From the NCBI RefSeq assembly GCF_000721175.1, contig NZ_JOEZ01000003.1, positions 310,001 to 374,000 of the forward strand: DNA of 64,000 bases, written 5' to 3'. Shown here one piece after another: positions 8,791 through 18,989 of this stretch. The notes beneath the pieces are model-generated. The model had not been told where the DNA came from, ran no database searches, and worked only from the letters and a program-made list of their open reading frames with translations. Each line of letters opens with the position of its first letter. Position 1 is the first letter of the stretch. The DNA is from Streptomyces anulatus (GTDB taxonomy: Bacteria > Actinomycetota > Actinomycetes > Streptomycetales > Streptomycetaceae). Position numbers and translations under genes: made by a program.

Positions 8791-9144
8791 ATGAGTGGCA
8801 GACTCGGCCCCATGCAGAAGTTCTCTTTGGACGCCAAAGTCCGCGAGCACGTGCAGCGAGCCGCAGAAGCAGCCTCCGGGCGTAGTGCGGAGACCGTCTA
8901 CGGCGGCCACGAGCACATGCTGCGCCAGACTCTCGTCGCCCTGGAGGCGGGGCAGTCACTCGCCGAACACGAAAACCCCGGCGAAGCCACACTGCTCGTT
9001 CTGCGCGGACGGGTGCGCTTGCGCAGCGCCGAAACATCGTGGGACGGAATGACCGGTGACATGATCGTAGTACCGTCGGCTCGGCACAGTCTTGAGGCAC
9101 TGGAAAGATCCGCGGTCCTGCTCACCGTCGCGAAGCGTCAATGA
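8791..9144 (+). CDS. Small cupin-domain protein
   Basis: A 117-residue single-domain cupin. The segment QTLVALEAGQSLAEHENPGEATLLVLRGRVRL corresponds to cupin motif 1 (G-x5-HxH-like, here with a single His), and GDMIVVPSARHSLEALE to motif 2 with its His. Proteins of this type are often encoded beside actinobacterial nitrate reductase operons, but no enzymatic function is established. ATG 8812 (MQKFSL) is an alternative start; neither start has a good ribosome-binding site. About 280 bases without a recognised feature separate it from narG. Confidence 0.7.
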   Translation: MSGRLGPMQKFSLDAKVREHVQRAAEAASGRSAETVYGGHEHMLRQTLVALEAGQSLAEHENPGEATLLVLRGRVRLRSAETSWDGMTGDMIVVPSARHSLEALERSAVLLTVAKRQ

Positions 9145-9424
9145 TGATCTCGGCGCCGGTCCCCGGAGTCGCTCGACGTGTCGCCCGGCGCGGCTGTCCG
9201 CACCTCGAGCGCTGAGCCATCCGCGCCACGCGCCGCTCGACACGCTCCCCTCCGTGCGCTCCGGCAGACCGCCCGAGCCACATAGTGGTGCGGTGCGCGA
9301 CCGGTCGGTGGCATTGCGGAGTCGACAGGGGTCGGCGGGCACCTCCGCCGATCATCGGTCAACCCCTGGACAGGTCACCCGCGCGATCACCGTTCCCTCC
9401 TACCGCACGAGGACAGGAAGCGCC

Positions 9425-12400
9425 ATGGGCAAGGACAAGGACATCGGGATGGACGGGCCCCTGGCCGACGCGCTGGTACGCAGTCGGCGGTTCTTCACCC
9501 GGGGTACGGTCTCCGACGATCTGAGGACGCTGTCGCAGAGAGGGGGCCGTGACGCCGACGACTTCTACCGGGACCGGTGGAGCCACGACAAGGTCGTGCG
9601 CTCCACCCACGGTGTCAACTGCACGGGTTCCTGCTCCTGGAAGGTCTACGTCAAGGACGGGATCATCACCTGGGAGACCCAGCAGACCGACTATCCCTCG
9701 GTCGGCCCGGACTCGCCGGAGTACGAGCCCCGCGGCTGCCCGCGCGGCGCGGCCTTCTCCTGGTACACCTACTCGCCGACCCGGGTGCGCTACCCCTACG
9801 TCCGTGGTGTCCTGCTCCAGATGTTCCGTGAGGCGAAGTCACAGCACGACGGCGACCCGGTGCGGGCGTGGGCGCACATCGTCGAGAACCCGCTGAGGGC
9901 CAAGGCGTACAAGTCCGCGCGGGGCAAGGGCGGCCTGGTCCGTGCCACCTGGGAGGAAGCCGCGGAGATCATCGCGGCTGCCCACGTGCACACCATCGAG
10001 AAGTACGGCCCCGACCGGGTGGCCGGCTTCTCACCGATCCCGGCCATGTCGATGGTCTCCCATGCCTCCGGCGCCCGGTTCATCAACCTCGTCGGCGGCT
10101 CGATGCTGAGCTTCTACGACTGGTACGCCGACCTCCCGGTGGCCTCGCCCCAGGTGTTCGGCGACCAGACCGACGTCCCGGAGTCAGGGGACTGGTGGAA
10201 CGCGGGCTACCTCATCATGTGGGGCTCCAACCTGCCGGTGACGCGCACACCGGACGCGCACTGGATGACCGAGGCCCGGTACCGCGGCCAGAAGGTCATC
10301 GCGGTCGCCCCCGACTACGCCGACAACGTGAAGTTCGCCGACGAATGGCTGCCGGCCAAGCCCGGCACCGACGCCGCCCTGGCCATGGCCATGGGCCACG
10401 TCGTGCTCAAGGAGTTCTTCGTCGATCGTCACACCCCGTACTTCACGCAGTACGTCAAGACCTACACCGATCTTCCCTACCTGGTCCGGCTCGACGAAAC
10501 AGCCGGACCGGGTACGAGCGGCGAGAACACGTACACGGCGGGCAAGTTCCTCACCGCCTCCGACCTCCCCGAGCACCAGCACGAGGAGAACGCCGCGTTC
10601 AAGACCGTGCTGGTCGACGCGCGGACAGGGCAGCCGACTGTTCCGGGCGGCTCTCTGGGGCACCGCTACGGCGAGGCCGGTGTGGGCGAGTGGAATCTGG
10701 AACTCGGTGACGTCGACCCCCAACTGACGCTGATGGGCACCTCGCAGGAAAGCGTGCTCGTCCGGTTCCCGCGCTTCGACACCCCCGACGGTGCGGCGGC
10801 CGACCTGCCGCGCGGTGTGCCGGTCCGGCGGGTCGGCGGCCACCTGGTCACCACCGTCTACGACCTGCTGCTCGCGCAGTACGGCGTGGGCCGGGACGGC
10901 CTTCCGGGAGAATGGGCGACCGGGTACGACGACGCCGAGTCGCCCTACACCCCGGCATGGCAGGAGAAGATCACCGGTGTCCCGGCCTCCACCGCGGCCA
11001 GGGTCGGGCGCGAGTTCGCCGCGAACGCCGAGGAGTCCAAGGGACGCTCGATGATCGTGATGGGCGCCGGAACCAACCACTGGTTCCACTCCGACACGAT
11101 CTACCGCGCGTTCCTCACCCTCACCAACCTGACGGGCTGCCAGGGGGTCAACGGTGGTGGCTGGGCGCACTACGTCGGCCAGGAGAAGGTGCGGCCGATC
11201 ACCGGCTACACACAGATCGCCAACGCGTTGGACTGGAACCGGCCGCCGCGCAACATGATCCAGACCGCGTACTGGTATCTCCACACCAACCAGTTCCGCT
11301 ACGACCAGTTCGGTGCCGACACCCTGTCCGCCCGGACGGGCAGCGGGCAGCTCGCGGGAATGAGCACCGCCGATGTACTCGCGCAGAGCGCGCGCATGGG
11401 CTGGATGCCGTCCTACCCGACGTTCAACCAGAACCCACTCGACCTGAGCGACCAGGCCGCCGAGGCGGGGACCCCGGTGGGCGAGTACGTGGTCGAGCAG
11501 TTGAAGTCGGGTGCCCTGGAGTTCGCGGGGGAGGACCCGGACGCCCCCGAGAACTATCCGCGCATCCTGTCCATCTGGAGGGCCAACCTGCTCGGCTCGT
11601 CCGGCAAGGGCAACGAGTACTTCCTCAAGCATCTGCTCGGCGCCGACTCCTCGGTGCGCGCCACCGAGACACCGCAGGACCGACGTCCGGTCGACGTGAA
11701 GTGGCACGACGAGGCCCCCGAGGGCAAGCTCGACCTGCTCATGACGATCGATTTCCGGCAGACCAGCACCACGATCTTCTCCGACGTCGTGCTGCCCGCC
11801 GCCACCTGGTACGAGAAGCACGACCTCAACACCACGGACATGCACCCCTTCGTGCACTCCTTCAACCCGGCCATCACGCCGCCCTGGCAGACCCGCACGG
11901 ACTGGGACGCCTGGCAGGCGATCGCCGAGAAGTTCAGTGAGCTCGCCGGCACCCGGCTGGGGGTCCGCAAGGACGTGGTGGCCCTTCCGCTCACCCACGA
12001 CACCCCGGACGCGATGGCGAACCCGCACGGAACCGTGCGGGACTGGAAGAAGGGCGAGTGCGAGCCGGTCCCCGGGGTCACGATGCCCAGGCTCGTCGAG
12101 GTCGAGCGCGACTACGGGGCCGTGGCCGAGAAGATGAACGCACTCGGCCCGCTGGTGGACACGCTCGGAGCGACCACCAAGGGCGTGACCTTCGAACTCG
12201 GCGCGCAGGTGGACTACTTGCGGCGCAAGAACGGCACGGTCCGGACCGGTGCGGCGGCAGGCCGACCGTCGCTGAAGCGCGATGTGAACGTCTGCGAGGC
12301 CATCCTCGCGCTGTCCGGCACCACCAACGGGGCGCTTGCCACCCAGGGGTTCAAGACTCTCGAGAAGCGCACCGGCGTGCGGCTGGCCGACCTTGCCGAG

Positions 12401-13162
12401 GAGCACGAGGGCAAACAGATCACCTTCGCCGACACCCAGGGCCCGCCCGTCCCCGTGATCACGTCACCGGAGTGGTCCGGATCGGAGAGCGGTGGCCGGC
12501 GGTACTCGCCCTTCACCATCAACGTCGAGCGCAAGAAGCCGTGGCACACGTTGACCGGGCGTATGCACTTCTACCTCGACCACGACTGGATGGCCGAGCT
12601 CGGCGAGGGACTCCCGGTCTACCGGCCCCCGCTGAACATGGCGGCCCTGTTCGCCGAGCCCTCCCTCGGCAACGTCTCGGACGGCTCCGACGGCCAGGGC
12701 GTCGAGGGGCTCACCGTGCGCTACCTCACCCCGCACAACAAATGGTCCATCCACTCCGAATACCAGGACAACCTGTTCATGCTCTCCCTCTCGCGGGGCG
12801 GCCAGAACATCTGGATGAGCGACCGGGACGCCGCGAAGGTCGGGATCAAGGACAACGACTGGATCGAGGCGGTCAACCGCAACGGCGTCGTGGTCGCCCG
12901 GGCGATCGTGTCCCACCGGATGCCCGAGGGAACGGTGTACATGTATCACGCACAGGACCGGCTCATCGACGTACCGATCGCCGAGACCTCCGGCAAGCGC
13001 GGAGGCATCCACAACTCGCTCACCCGGCTGCTGGTCAAGCCCACGCATCTGATCGGCGGTTACGCCCAGCTCACCTACGCGTTCAACTACCTCGGCCCCA
13101 CCGGCAACCAGCGCGACGAGGTCACCGTCATCCGCAAGCGCTCGCAGGAGGTGACCTACTGA
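9425..13162 (+). CDS. narG: Respiratory nitrate reductase, alpha (catalytic) subunit
   Basis: A 1245-residue molybdopterin enzyme, full length for NarG. The N-terminal FS0 [4Fe-4S] ligands are all present with the NarG spacing: H62, C66, C70 and C105 (H-x3-C-x3-C-x34-C). It reduces nitrate to nitrite at a Mo-bis-MGD centre on the cytoplasmic face of the membrane, taking electrons from NarH. GGACAGGAAG supplies the Shine-Dalgarno region before ATG 9425. The stop overlaps narH, the first gene of a fully coupled narGHJI operon. Confidence 0.97.
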   Translation: MGKDKDIGMDGPLADALVRSRRFFTRGTVSDDLRTLSQRGGRDADDFYRDRWSHDKVVRSTHGVNCTGSCSWKVYVKDGIITWETQQTDYPSVGPDSPEYEPRGCPRGAAFSWYTYSPTRVRYPYVRGVLLQMFREAKSQHDGDPVRAWAHIVENPLRAKAYKSARGKGGLVRATWEEAAEIIAAAHVHTIEKYGPDRVAGFSPIPAMSMVSHASGARFINLVGGSMLSFYDWYADLPVASPQVFGDQTDVPESGDWWNAGYLIMWGSNLPVTRTPDAHWMTEARYRGQKVIAVAPDYADNVKFADEWLPAKPGTDAALAMAMGHVVLKEFFVDRHTPYFTQYVKTYTDLPYLVRLDETAGPGTSGENTYTAGKFLTASDLPEHQHEENAAFKTVLVDARTGQPTVPGGSLGHRYGEAGVGEWNLELGDVDPQLTLMGTSQESVLVRFPRFDTPDGAAADLPRGVPVRRVGGHLVTTVYDLLLAQYGVGRDGLPGEWATGYDDAESPYTPAWQEKITGVPASTAARVGREFAANAEESKGRSMIVMGAGTNHWFHSDTIYRAFLTLTNLTGCQGVNGGGWAHYVGQEKVRPITGYTQIANALDWNRPPRNMIQTAYWYLHTNQFRYDQFGADTLSARTGSGQLAGMSTADVLAQSARMGWMPSYPTFNQNPLDLSDQAAEAGTPVGEYVVEQLKSGALEFAGEDPDAPENYPRILSIWRANLLGSSGKGNEYFLKHLLGADSSVRATETPQDRRPVDVKWHDEAPEGKLDLLMTIDFRQTSTTIFSDVVLPAATWYEKHDLNTTDMHPFVHSFNPAITPPWQTRTDWDAWQAIAEKFSELAGTRLGVRKDVVALPLTHDTPDAMANPHGTVRDWKKGECEPVPGVTMPRLVEVERDYGAVAEKMNALGPLVDTLGATTKGVTFELGAQVDYLRRKNGTVRTGAAAGRPSLKRDVNVCEAILALSGTTNGALATQGFKTLEKRTGVRLADLAEEHEGKQITFADTQGPPVPVITSPEWSGSESGGRRYSPFTINVERKKPWHTLTGRMHFYLDHDWMAELGEGLPVYRPPLNMAALFAEPSLGNVSDGSDGQGVEGLTVRYLTPHNKWSIHSEYQDNLFMLSLSRGGQNIWMSDRDAAKVGIKDNDWIEAVNRNGVVVARAIVSHRMPEGTVYMYHAQDRLIDVPIAETSGKRGGIHNSLTRLLVKPTHLIGGYAQLTYAFNYLGPTGNQRDEVTVIRKRSQEVTY

Positions 13163-14820
13163 TGAGGGTCATGGCGCAGATGGCGATGGTGATGAACCTC
13201 GACAAGTGCATCGGCTGCCACACCTGCTCGGTGACGTGCAAGCAGGCATGGACCAACCGCTCCGGCACCGAGTACATCTGGTTCAACAACGTCGAGACCA
13301 AGCCGGGGCTCGGCTATCCGCGCACCTACGAGGACCAGGAGAAGTGGAAGGGCGGCTGGACGCTCAACAAGCGCGGCCGGCTCACACTCAAGGGCGGCGG
13401 CCGGTTCAAGAAGCTGCTGACCATCTTCTCCAACCCCAAGCTCCCCTCGATCAACGAGTACTACGAGCCCTGGACCTACGACTACTCCACGCTCACCAAC
13501 GCGCCTGCCCAGGAGCACACGCCGGTCGCGCGTCCCAAGTCGCTGATCTCCGGCAAGGACATGAAGATCGAGTGGTCGGCCAACTGGGACGACGACCTCG
13601 GCGGTTCCACACTCAACGGCCACCAGGACCCGCTGCTGCAGAAGATCGCCGACAAGGTGAAGTTCGAGTTCGAGCAGACCTTCATGTTCTACCTGCCGCG
13701 CATCTGCGAGCACTGCCTGAACCCCTCGTGCGCCGCCTCGTGTCCCAGCGGTGCGATCTACAAGCGCGAGGAGGACGGGATCGTCCTCGTCGACCAGGAC
13801 AAGTGCCGCGGCTGGCGGATGTGCGTCTCCGGCTGCCCCTACAAGAAGATCTACTTCAACCACCGCACCGGCAAGGCCGAGAAGTGCACCTTCTGCTTCC
13901 CCCGTATCGAGGTCGGGCAGCCCACCATCTGCTCCGAGACCTGTGTCGGCCGGCTGCGCTACATCGGCTTGATGCTGTACGACGCCGACAAGGTGCTCGA
14001 GGCCGCGTCCACCACCGACGAGCAAGGGCTCTACGAGGCACAGCGTGACGTCTTCCTCGACCCGTCCGACCCGGAGGTGGTGCGCGCGGCCGAGAAGGCA
14101 GGCATCGCCCGCGACTGGATCGACGCTGCCCAGCGCTCCCCGATCCACGCCCTGATCAGTACCTACAAGGTGGCACTGCCGCTGCATCCGGAGTACCGCA
14201 CCATGCCCATGGTCTGGTACATCCCGCCGCTGTCCCCGGTCGTCGACGTGGTCAAGGAGACCGGCGAGGACGCCGAGGACAAGGGCAACCTGTTCGCCGC
14301 GATCGACGCGCTGCGGATCCCGGTCGAGTACCTCGCCGAACTCTTCACCGCCGGCGATGTCACGCCTGTGGACGGCGTGCTGAAGAAGCTCGCCGCGATG
14401 CGCTGCTACATGCGTGACATCAACATGGGCCGCGAACCCGATGCGTCGATCCCGGCCGCCGTCGGGATGAGTGAGGAGGACATGTATGACATGTACCGCC
14501 TGTTGGCGATCGCGAAGTACGACGAGCGCTATGTGATCCCGTCCGCCCACGCCGAGCAGGCCCACTCCCTGGAAGAGCTGGCCACGGAGTGCTCGCTCGA
14601 CTACGAGGGCGGTCCCGGAATGGGTGGTTCCGGACCGTTCGGGGAAGGATCGGGCGCCCCGACACCGATCGCGGTGGAGAACTTCCAGATGCTGCAGGAC
14701 CGGCAGACCTCCGACTCGCTGGCCGGCCCCGACGACAAGGCAGACCGGGTCAACCTGCTCAACTGGGACGGCAGGGGCTCTCCCCCCGGGCTCTTCCCCT
14801 CGAAGGGATCGGACTCATGA
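13162..14820 (+). CDS. narH: Respiratory nitrate reductase, beta (iron-sulfur) subunit
   Basis: A 552-residue Fe-S electron-transfer subunit. The first cluster motif is CIGCHTCSVTC (C16, C19, C22, C26). Downstream come CEHCLNPSC...CP, then CRGWRMC, where Trp replaces a cluster ligand to give the [3Fe-4S] centre characteristic of NarH, and CTFCFPR...C. It passes electrons from NarI haems to NarG. Starts in a TGATG overlap with narG and ends in an ATGA overlap with narJ. The late region includes Gly-rich, low-complexity sequence. Confidence 0.96.
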   Translation: MRVMAQMAMVMNLDKCIGCHTCSVTCKQAWTNRSGTEYIWFNNVETKPGLGYPRTYEDQEKWKGGWTLNKRGRLTLKGGGRFKKLLTIFSNPKLPSINEYYEPWTYDYSTLTNAPAQEHTPVARPKSLISGKDMKIEWSANWDDDLGGSTLNGHQDPLLQKIADKVKFEFEQTFMFYLPRICEHCLNPSCAASCPSGAIYKREEDGIVLVDQDKCRGWRMCVSGCPYKKIYFNHRTGKAEKCTFCFPRIEVGQPTICSETCVGRLRYIGLMLYDADKVLEAASTTDEQGLYEAQRDVFLDPSDPEVVRAAEKAGIARDWIDAAQRSPIHALISTYKVALPLHPEYRTMPMVWYIPPLSPVVDVVKETGEDAEDKGNLFAAIDALRIPVEYLAELFTAGDVTPVDGVLKKLAAMRCYMRDINMGREPDASIPAAVGMSEEDMYDMYRLLAIAKYDERYVIPSAHAEQAHSLEELATECSLDYEGGPGMGGSGPFGEGSGAPTPIAVENFQMLQDRQTSDSLAGPDDKADRVNLLNWDGRGSPPGLFPSKGSDS

Positions 14821-15515
14821 GCAGGGTCCGTGCGAAGCCCGCGCTGACTCCGCACCAGCTGACCATCGTGTGGCAGTCGGTCTCCCTCCTGCTGGACTAC
14901 CCGGACGAAGAGCTCCCCGGACGGATCGCGCTGGTCCGGTCGGCGATGCGGGAACTGCCCCCGGCACTCGGCGGGACGATGCGCACGTCCGTGGAGCAGC
15001 TGGAGGCCATGCCACTGGCGGAGCTGCAGGCGAAGTACGTCGAGACCTTCGACAACCGCAGACGCTGCAACCTGTTCCTGACCTACTTCGCCCACGGGGA
15101 CACCCGCAAACGGGGAGTCGCTCTCCTCCGGTTCAAGCAGGTCTACCTGCGCGCCGGCTTCGCACTCGACGATTCGGAGCTGCCCGACCACTTGTGCGTC
15201 GTGCTCGAGTTCGCCGCAACGGTCGACAGGGAGCTCGGCCGAGGGCTGATGCTCGACCACCGGGCCGGTCTTGAGCTGCTTCGGCTGTCGCTGCGGGACA
15301 TGGCCTCTCCGTGGGCCGGCCTGGTCGAAGCCGTCACCGCGACCCTGCCACCGTTGCGTGGCGACGAGCGGGACGCCGTGAGCCGCCTCGCCGCGGAAGG
15401 GCCGCCCGAGGAAGAGGTCGGGCTCGCACCCTTTGCCAACCCCCAGTTCAGCCCAGCCGCGTCTCGCGAGACGACACCCCTGCCGATGCCCACCTTTCCA
15501 GGAGCCCGCACATGA
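14817..15515 (+). CDS. narJ: Nitrate reductase assembly chaperone NarJ
   Basis: A 232-residue cytoplasmic chaperone needed to insert the molybdenum cofactor and assemble NarGH on NarI. The TorD/NarJ family helix is seen in ELQAKYVETFDNRRRCNLFL and TYFAHGDTRKRG, with LLDYPDEEL at the N-terminus. Starts and ends in ATGA overlaps with narH and narI. A Pro-rich C-terminal extension (EVGLAPFANPQF) is unconserved-looking. Confidence 0.92.
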   Translation: MSRVRAKPALTPHQLTIVWQSVSLLLDYPDEELPGRIALVRSAMRELPPALGGTMRTSVEQLEAMPLAELQAKYVETFDNRRRCNLFLTYFAHGDTRKRGVALLRFKQVYLRAGFALDDSELPDHLCVVLEFAATVDRELGRGLMLDHRAGLELLRLSLRDMASPWAGLVEAVTATLPPLRGDERDAVSRLAAEGPPEEEVGLAPFANPQFSPAASRETTPLPMPTFPGART

Positions 15516-16231
15516 ATCAGTTCCTGTACGTGGTCTTCCCCTACATCTGCCTGACGGCCTTCGTCCTGGGACATCTGTGGCGCTACCGCTACGACAAGTT
15601 CGGCTGGACCACCCGCTCCTCCCAGCTCTACGAGAACCGGATCCTGCGGATCGGCAGCCCTCTGTTCCACTTCGGGATCATCGGGGTGTTCTTCGGCCAC
15701 GTGATCGGGCTGGGCATCCCCAAGTCCTGGACCGAAGCGGTCGGTGTGTCCGAAGGGCTCTACCACTTCCTGGCCTTTTCGGTCGGCGCGCTGGCGGGGC
15801 TGGCCACGGTCGTCGGGATGGTGATCCTGATCTACCGCCGGCGCACGGTGGGCCCGGTCTTCTCAGCCACCACCCGGATGGACAAGGTGATGTACCTGTT
15901 CCTCGCCGTGGTGATCTTCCTCGGTCTGTTCAACACGGTGGCGGCCAACATCCTCGAGGACTACGACTACCGAGACGGCGTCTCGGTCTGGTTCCGCGGG
16001 ATCTTCCGATTCGACCTCCACCCCGAACTCATGGGCGAAGCGCCGCTCGGCTTCCAGCTCCACGGCCTGTTCGCCATGGCGCTCTTCGCGCTGTGGCCCT
16101 TCACACGGCTCGTCCACGTGTTCAGCGCCCCGCTCGGGTACCTCACCCGCCCCTACATCGTCTACCGCAGCCGCGACACCACCCGGCTCGGCAGCCACCA
16201 GCCGCGTCGCGGCTGGGACCGGGTGGGCTGA
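15512..16231 (+). CDS. narI: Respiratory nitrate reductase, gamma (cytochrome b) subunit
   Basis: A 239-residue membrane protein with five predicted helices. Candidate haem-b ligands H53, H63, H184 and H202 have the spacing of the known NarI ligands. It anchors NarGH and oxidises menaquinol. The operon ends here; the stop is only 12 bases from the stop of a convergent truncated gene. Confidence 0.94.
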   Translation: MNQFLYVVFPYICLTAFVLGHLWRYRYDKFGWTTRSSQLYENRILRIGSPLFHFGIIGVFFGHVIGLGIPKSWTEAVGVSEGLYHFLAFSVGALAGLATVVGMVILIYRRRTVGPVFSATTRMDKVMYLFLAVVIFLGLFNTVAANILEDYDYRDGVSVWFRGIFRFDLHPELMGEAPLGFQLHGLFAMALFALWPFTRLVHVFSAPLGYLTRPYIVYRSRDTTRLGSHQPRRGWDRVG

Positions 16232-16243
16232 CACGGATGATGG

Positions 16244-16939
16244 TCAGCCCGCCGGTCCCGGCCACCTGCCGGAACCGTCAGCCGGCATAGCCCGCTGACG
16301 GGCAACGGACTCGCATCCGAGTTGTCCGTGGACGCCGCGGAGCCAGAATCGGAGCCAAGGCAACCAATCGGAGTCATGTCCGGCTCGCATGCTCTCGCGA
16401 TAGGACCGCACGGTGGCCCGAACGAGCCCGGCGCGTTCCTTGGTGCTGAAGCCGTTCGACCGGCCGGCGATGACGAGACTGGCCGCCAGACGCTTGACGT
16501 CCCACTCCCAAGGCCCCGGCAGCGTCTCGTCGAAGTCGTTGATGTCGAACATGAGGCGCCGCTCGGGCGAGGCCAACAGCCGGAAATTCAACAGGTGAGC
16601 TTCGCCGCACAGTTGTGCACGGAAGCCCGTCTGCGGTGTGTCAGCGAGGTCCGACGCCATGATGGCGGCGGCCCCACGGTAGAACCGGAACGGCGACTCG
16701 GACATCCTTCCGTAGCGGATCGGCACGAGCTCGGGCAGCCGTGTCGCCGATTGCTTCTCAATGATCTCCAACGGGTCCGGCCGCCCGGGCCCCGCCGAGA
16801 ACCAGGCGTGGCTGGAGCGGGGCACGGCGGCTCGCGCCGCCTTGCCCAGCGCGGCCCGCTCCTGCGGAGTGTGGTGCCGCAACCCGCGGCCGTCCAGGTG
16901 GTTCTCGGTCATGGCAGCGGCTCCAGAGCCGGCCTTCAC
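16244..16939 (-). pseudogene. Truncated DUF2252 protein gene
   Basis: 231 codons corresponding to the N-terminal half of DUF2252 proteins, which are normally over 400 residues. Diagnostic segments are VPRSSHAWF, ELVPIRYGRMSESPFRFYRG, QLCGEAHLLNF and FDINDFDETLPGPWEWDVKRLA, the kinase-like ATP/metal site. After about residue 190 the sequence becomes unrelated (GCESVARQRAMPADGSG) and stops next to narI. The 3' half was probably lost when the nar operon and this locus were joined. Function of the family is unknown. Confidence 0.7.
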
Positions 16940-17030
16940 CAGGGCGAGGGCGACGGGGTGTCAGTAGTGGATCGACCGCTCCGATGCGCGGCAGTCGACG
17001 GGTCCCCTGAGGGGCCGGCGGCGAGTCGGG

Positions 17031-17879
17031 TCAGTGAGTGGCGGAGCCGGCCCGGGAGGCGGCGGGCGGTGCGGAGTCATCGTCCAGGAATTCGCGGATC
17101 GCGAAGCCCGCCAGGATGATCACCGCGGTCCACACCACGACCGCCGTCGTCGGGTAGCTCCAGGTGAACAGCACAACCGCGGCGACCACCAGGATGGCCA
17201 CCCCGATCCAGCGCTTGAAACGATGGACGAACCGACCGACCGGACCGAGACGAAGCCCTGCCGATGTGGCCACGTCGCGCAGGGCACCGATGCTTCTCCG
17301 GCAGCCGGTGCGCGTGAGCGCGGCGATCCGGGCCGGCCCGGCGAGGAAGGCGCCGGCGGCGGTGAAGAGGGCGACCGCGGCGACCGCCCGGAGGCCGGCA
17401 CGCAGGAACCTCACCAGGGCGTCGTACACGGTTCCCGCCGCGGCCTGGGACGTCCCGGGCGGCAGACGGTCGAGATAGACGTCACGGGCCACGGTGAGGC
17501 CGATTCCGAGAACCAGCATGGCGACGAACACGGCCAGTGCGGCCCCGATGAGCGCGTGCCGGCGGTTGAAGGCCACGTACACTCCGGCGGCCGCGACCAG
17601 CAACGCGATGACGGGCAGCCAGCCCCCGAGGATTTCCAGCACTCTCACGTAGGTCTTGACCTTGCCGACATCCTCCGACGCGAACACGACGAAGTCTGTG
17701 TGGACGGCCGGGATCCTCTCGGCGGGCGAGAAGCCGGCCCCTTCGTGGTCTTGATGACCTTGCTGGCGTCGATGTACGCCCGCCATCCCCTCCCGCTGGT
17801 ACGCCCCGTGCGTCGACTCGATCGCGCCACGCGCCGTGCCCGCACCGCACTCGTCCTGACCGTGTAGAACACCCTGGCC
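17031..17879 (-). pseudogene. Frameshifted integral membrane protein gene, C-terminal half
   Basis: From about 17730 down to 17031 the frame encodes AERIPAVHTDFVVF followed by four hydrophobic segments (for example WLPVIALLVAAAGVYVAF and AILVVAAVVLFTWSY) and ends VDEF-like acidic residues. Upstream, plausible continuation (MARVFYTVRTSA, GWRAYIDASKVI) lies in a different frame, so a frameshift near 17740 separates them. The form resembles actinobacterial multi-TM proteins with a large extracellular domain, of which only the C-terminal part survives. Function unknown. Confidence 0.5.
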
Positions 17880-18109
17880 ATGGCACTGATCAACGAGCCG
17901 GGGACCGAGGCGTATCACCCCGGGTTCCGAGGCGGCTGGGTGAATGTTCGTCCGGTACGTGTAGAGGTCCGGGCCGAAACTGGTCGTAGTCGACTCCGAT
18001 TTGAAGGAACGCCAGTGGCAGCGTCGGTGCGGGCATTGCGAGGCTCCTCTGGTGAGCACTCTCCGTGAAGGCTGACGGGCGATCAGGTCATACTGATGCA
18101 CCGTTACCT

Positions 18110-18403
18110 CTTCAAGATCATCTTGCACACGCGTTGCACAAGGTGATGAAAAACGGCGGTGATCAATGGAAGGCCGAGAAAGGGTATAACCGCAGGTCGT
18201 CGCGTGTTTAGGGGTGTCGTGCCCCGTGTCCCCAAGGGGCACGACACCCCGCCCGTCAGATGTCCCGGAAGAGACCAGCCAGCGCTGTGACCTGCCGCGA
18301 TGAGCGGCTGGCGGTCGCTGACCTGCGCGAATGACCTTTCGGCTATTTCACGTTCGTGCCGCTTGATGGGGCCGGAAGTCCCAGAAAAGTCCCAGGGGAC
18401 TCC
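18110..18403 (+). repeat. Repeat block related to the sequence beside the integrase gene (copy 1)
   Basis: Four short motifs recur at 23131-23312. A: 18110-18143, 28 of 34 bases identical to 23279-23312, containing TTGCAC twice at 11-bp spacing. B: 18256-18270, identical to 23226-23240. C: 18318-18336, 18 of 19 identical to 23257-23275. D: 18377-18403, similar to 23131-23156. The order differs (A-B-C-D here, D-B-C-A there). Since copy 2 abuts a tyrosine integrase gene, these are candidate attachment-site regions. Confidence 0.6.
18211..18250. terminator. Strong inverted repeat, terminator-like
   Basis: Perfect 15-bp stem (18211-18225 with 18236-18250) and a 10-base loop. No gene ends immediately beside it on either strand, so it may instead be part of the attachment-like repeat block. 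Confidence 0.6.
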
Positions 18404-18567
18404 CAGAGCTGACGGGCGCCTTTCGGCTTAATACGGCAGTACGGTCACCGGCTTTGAACATTGAGCCTGCGCCATCTTGAAGATGCTGGCCGGTGGGCAG
18501 GTGGTGTGCTGGCGAGGTCCGTGCGCTGTCTTCTCGATGGTGGTTCGCCTGAGGAAGCGGTGGGTGG

Positions 18568-18954
18568 TCAGCCCGTGAAGGACTCGGGGCCGAAACGGCC
18601 CCACACCACGAAGGCCGCCAGGCAGAGGTAGATCAGGTCGCCCGTGATCGTGGTCCTCTCGCCCCGGCGGAGCCGCATGGTGACCGCGCTGAGGAACAGC
18701 AGAACGAGTCCGGTGGCGGCCAGTGGCACCAGGACTGGCGCGATGTCGAGCACCGCGGGCAGGATCAGTCCGGCCGCTGCCAGGAACTCGATGGCGCCGA
18801 TGGCCTTGACGGCACTGGGGCTGAAGTCCTGGACCCACTGTGTGGCGGTGCCGCCCATGGCGGCCATCTTCTCCTGCGGCACGAACATCTTGGCGCTGCC
18901 GGCCAGGCAGACGGCAGCCAGCAGACTGGCGGTGATCCACAGCGCGATGTTCAT
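18568..18954 (-). CDS. DoxX-family membrane protein
   Basis: A 128-residue four-helix membrane protein beginning MNIALWITASLLAAVCLAGSAK, with AIGAIEFLAAAGLILPA and APVLVPLAATGLVLLF, the DoxX/DoxD-like pattern. AGGGAG lies 6 bases before ATG 18954; the ATG one codon earlier is too close. Such proteins accompany thiol or redox-stress genes, and ECF41 sigma factors often sit beside DoxX and carboxymuconolactone decarboxylase-like genes. The divergent ECF41-type promoter at 18990-19016 should drive it. Confidence 0.82.
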   Translation of the reverse strand: MNIALWITASLLAAVCLAGSAKMFVPQEKMAAMGGTATQWVQDFSPSAVKAIGAIEFLAAAGLILPAVLDIAPVLVPLAATGLVLLFLSAVTMRLRRGERTTITGDLIYLCLAAFVVWGRFGPESFTG

Positions 18955-18989
18955 CATCAACTCCCTGATCGAGGTCTTTCCGCACCCGA

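Larger units (their letters stand above)
17880..18567. other. Gene-free interval with repeat copies and a hairpin
   Basis: No supported gene. It contains the 18110-18403 repeat block, related to 23131-23312, and the hairpin at 18211-18250. Lower GC around 18100-18200 sets it apart from flanking genes, suggesting remnants of an integrated element. Confidence 0.6.

Noticed and set aside
7652..9100. A 482-codon minus-strand frame over the narK remnant, spacer and cupin
   Set aside because: Arg/Gly-rich nonsense composition typical of shadow frames; it conflicts with the narK remnant and cupin, which have motifs.
10184..12406. A 740-codon open frame antisense to narG
   Set aside because: Long antisense frames are normal in high-GC DNA; it has no start context or family motif, and narG on the other strand is unambiguous.
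18211..18250. Possible riboswitch or sRNA
   Set aside because: Only a simple perfect hairpin; no conserved riboswitch core or promoter beside it, so left as terminator-like.
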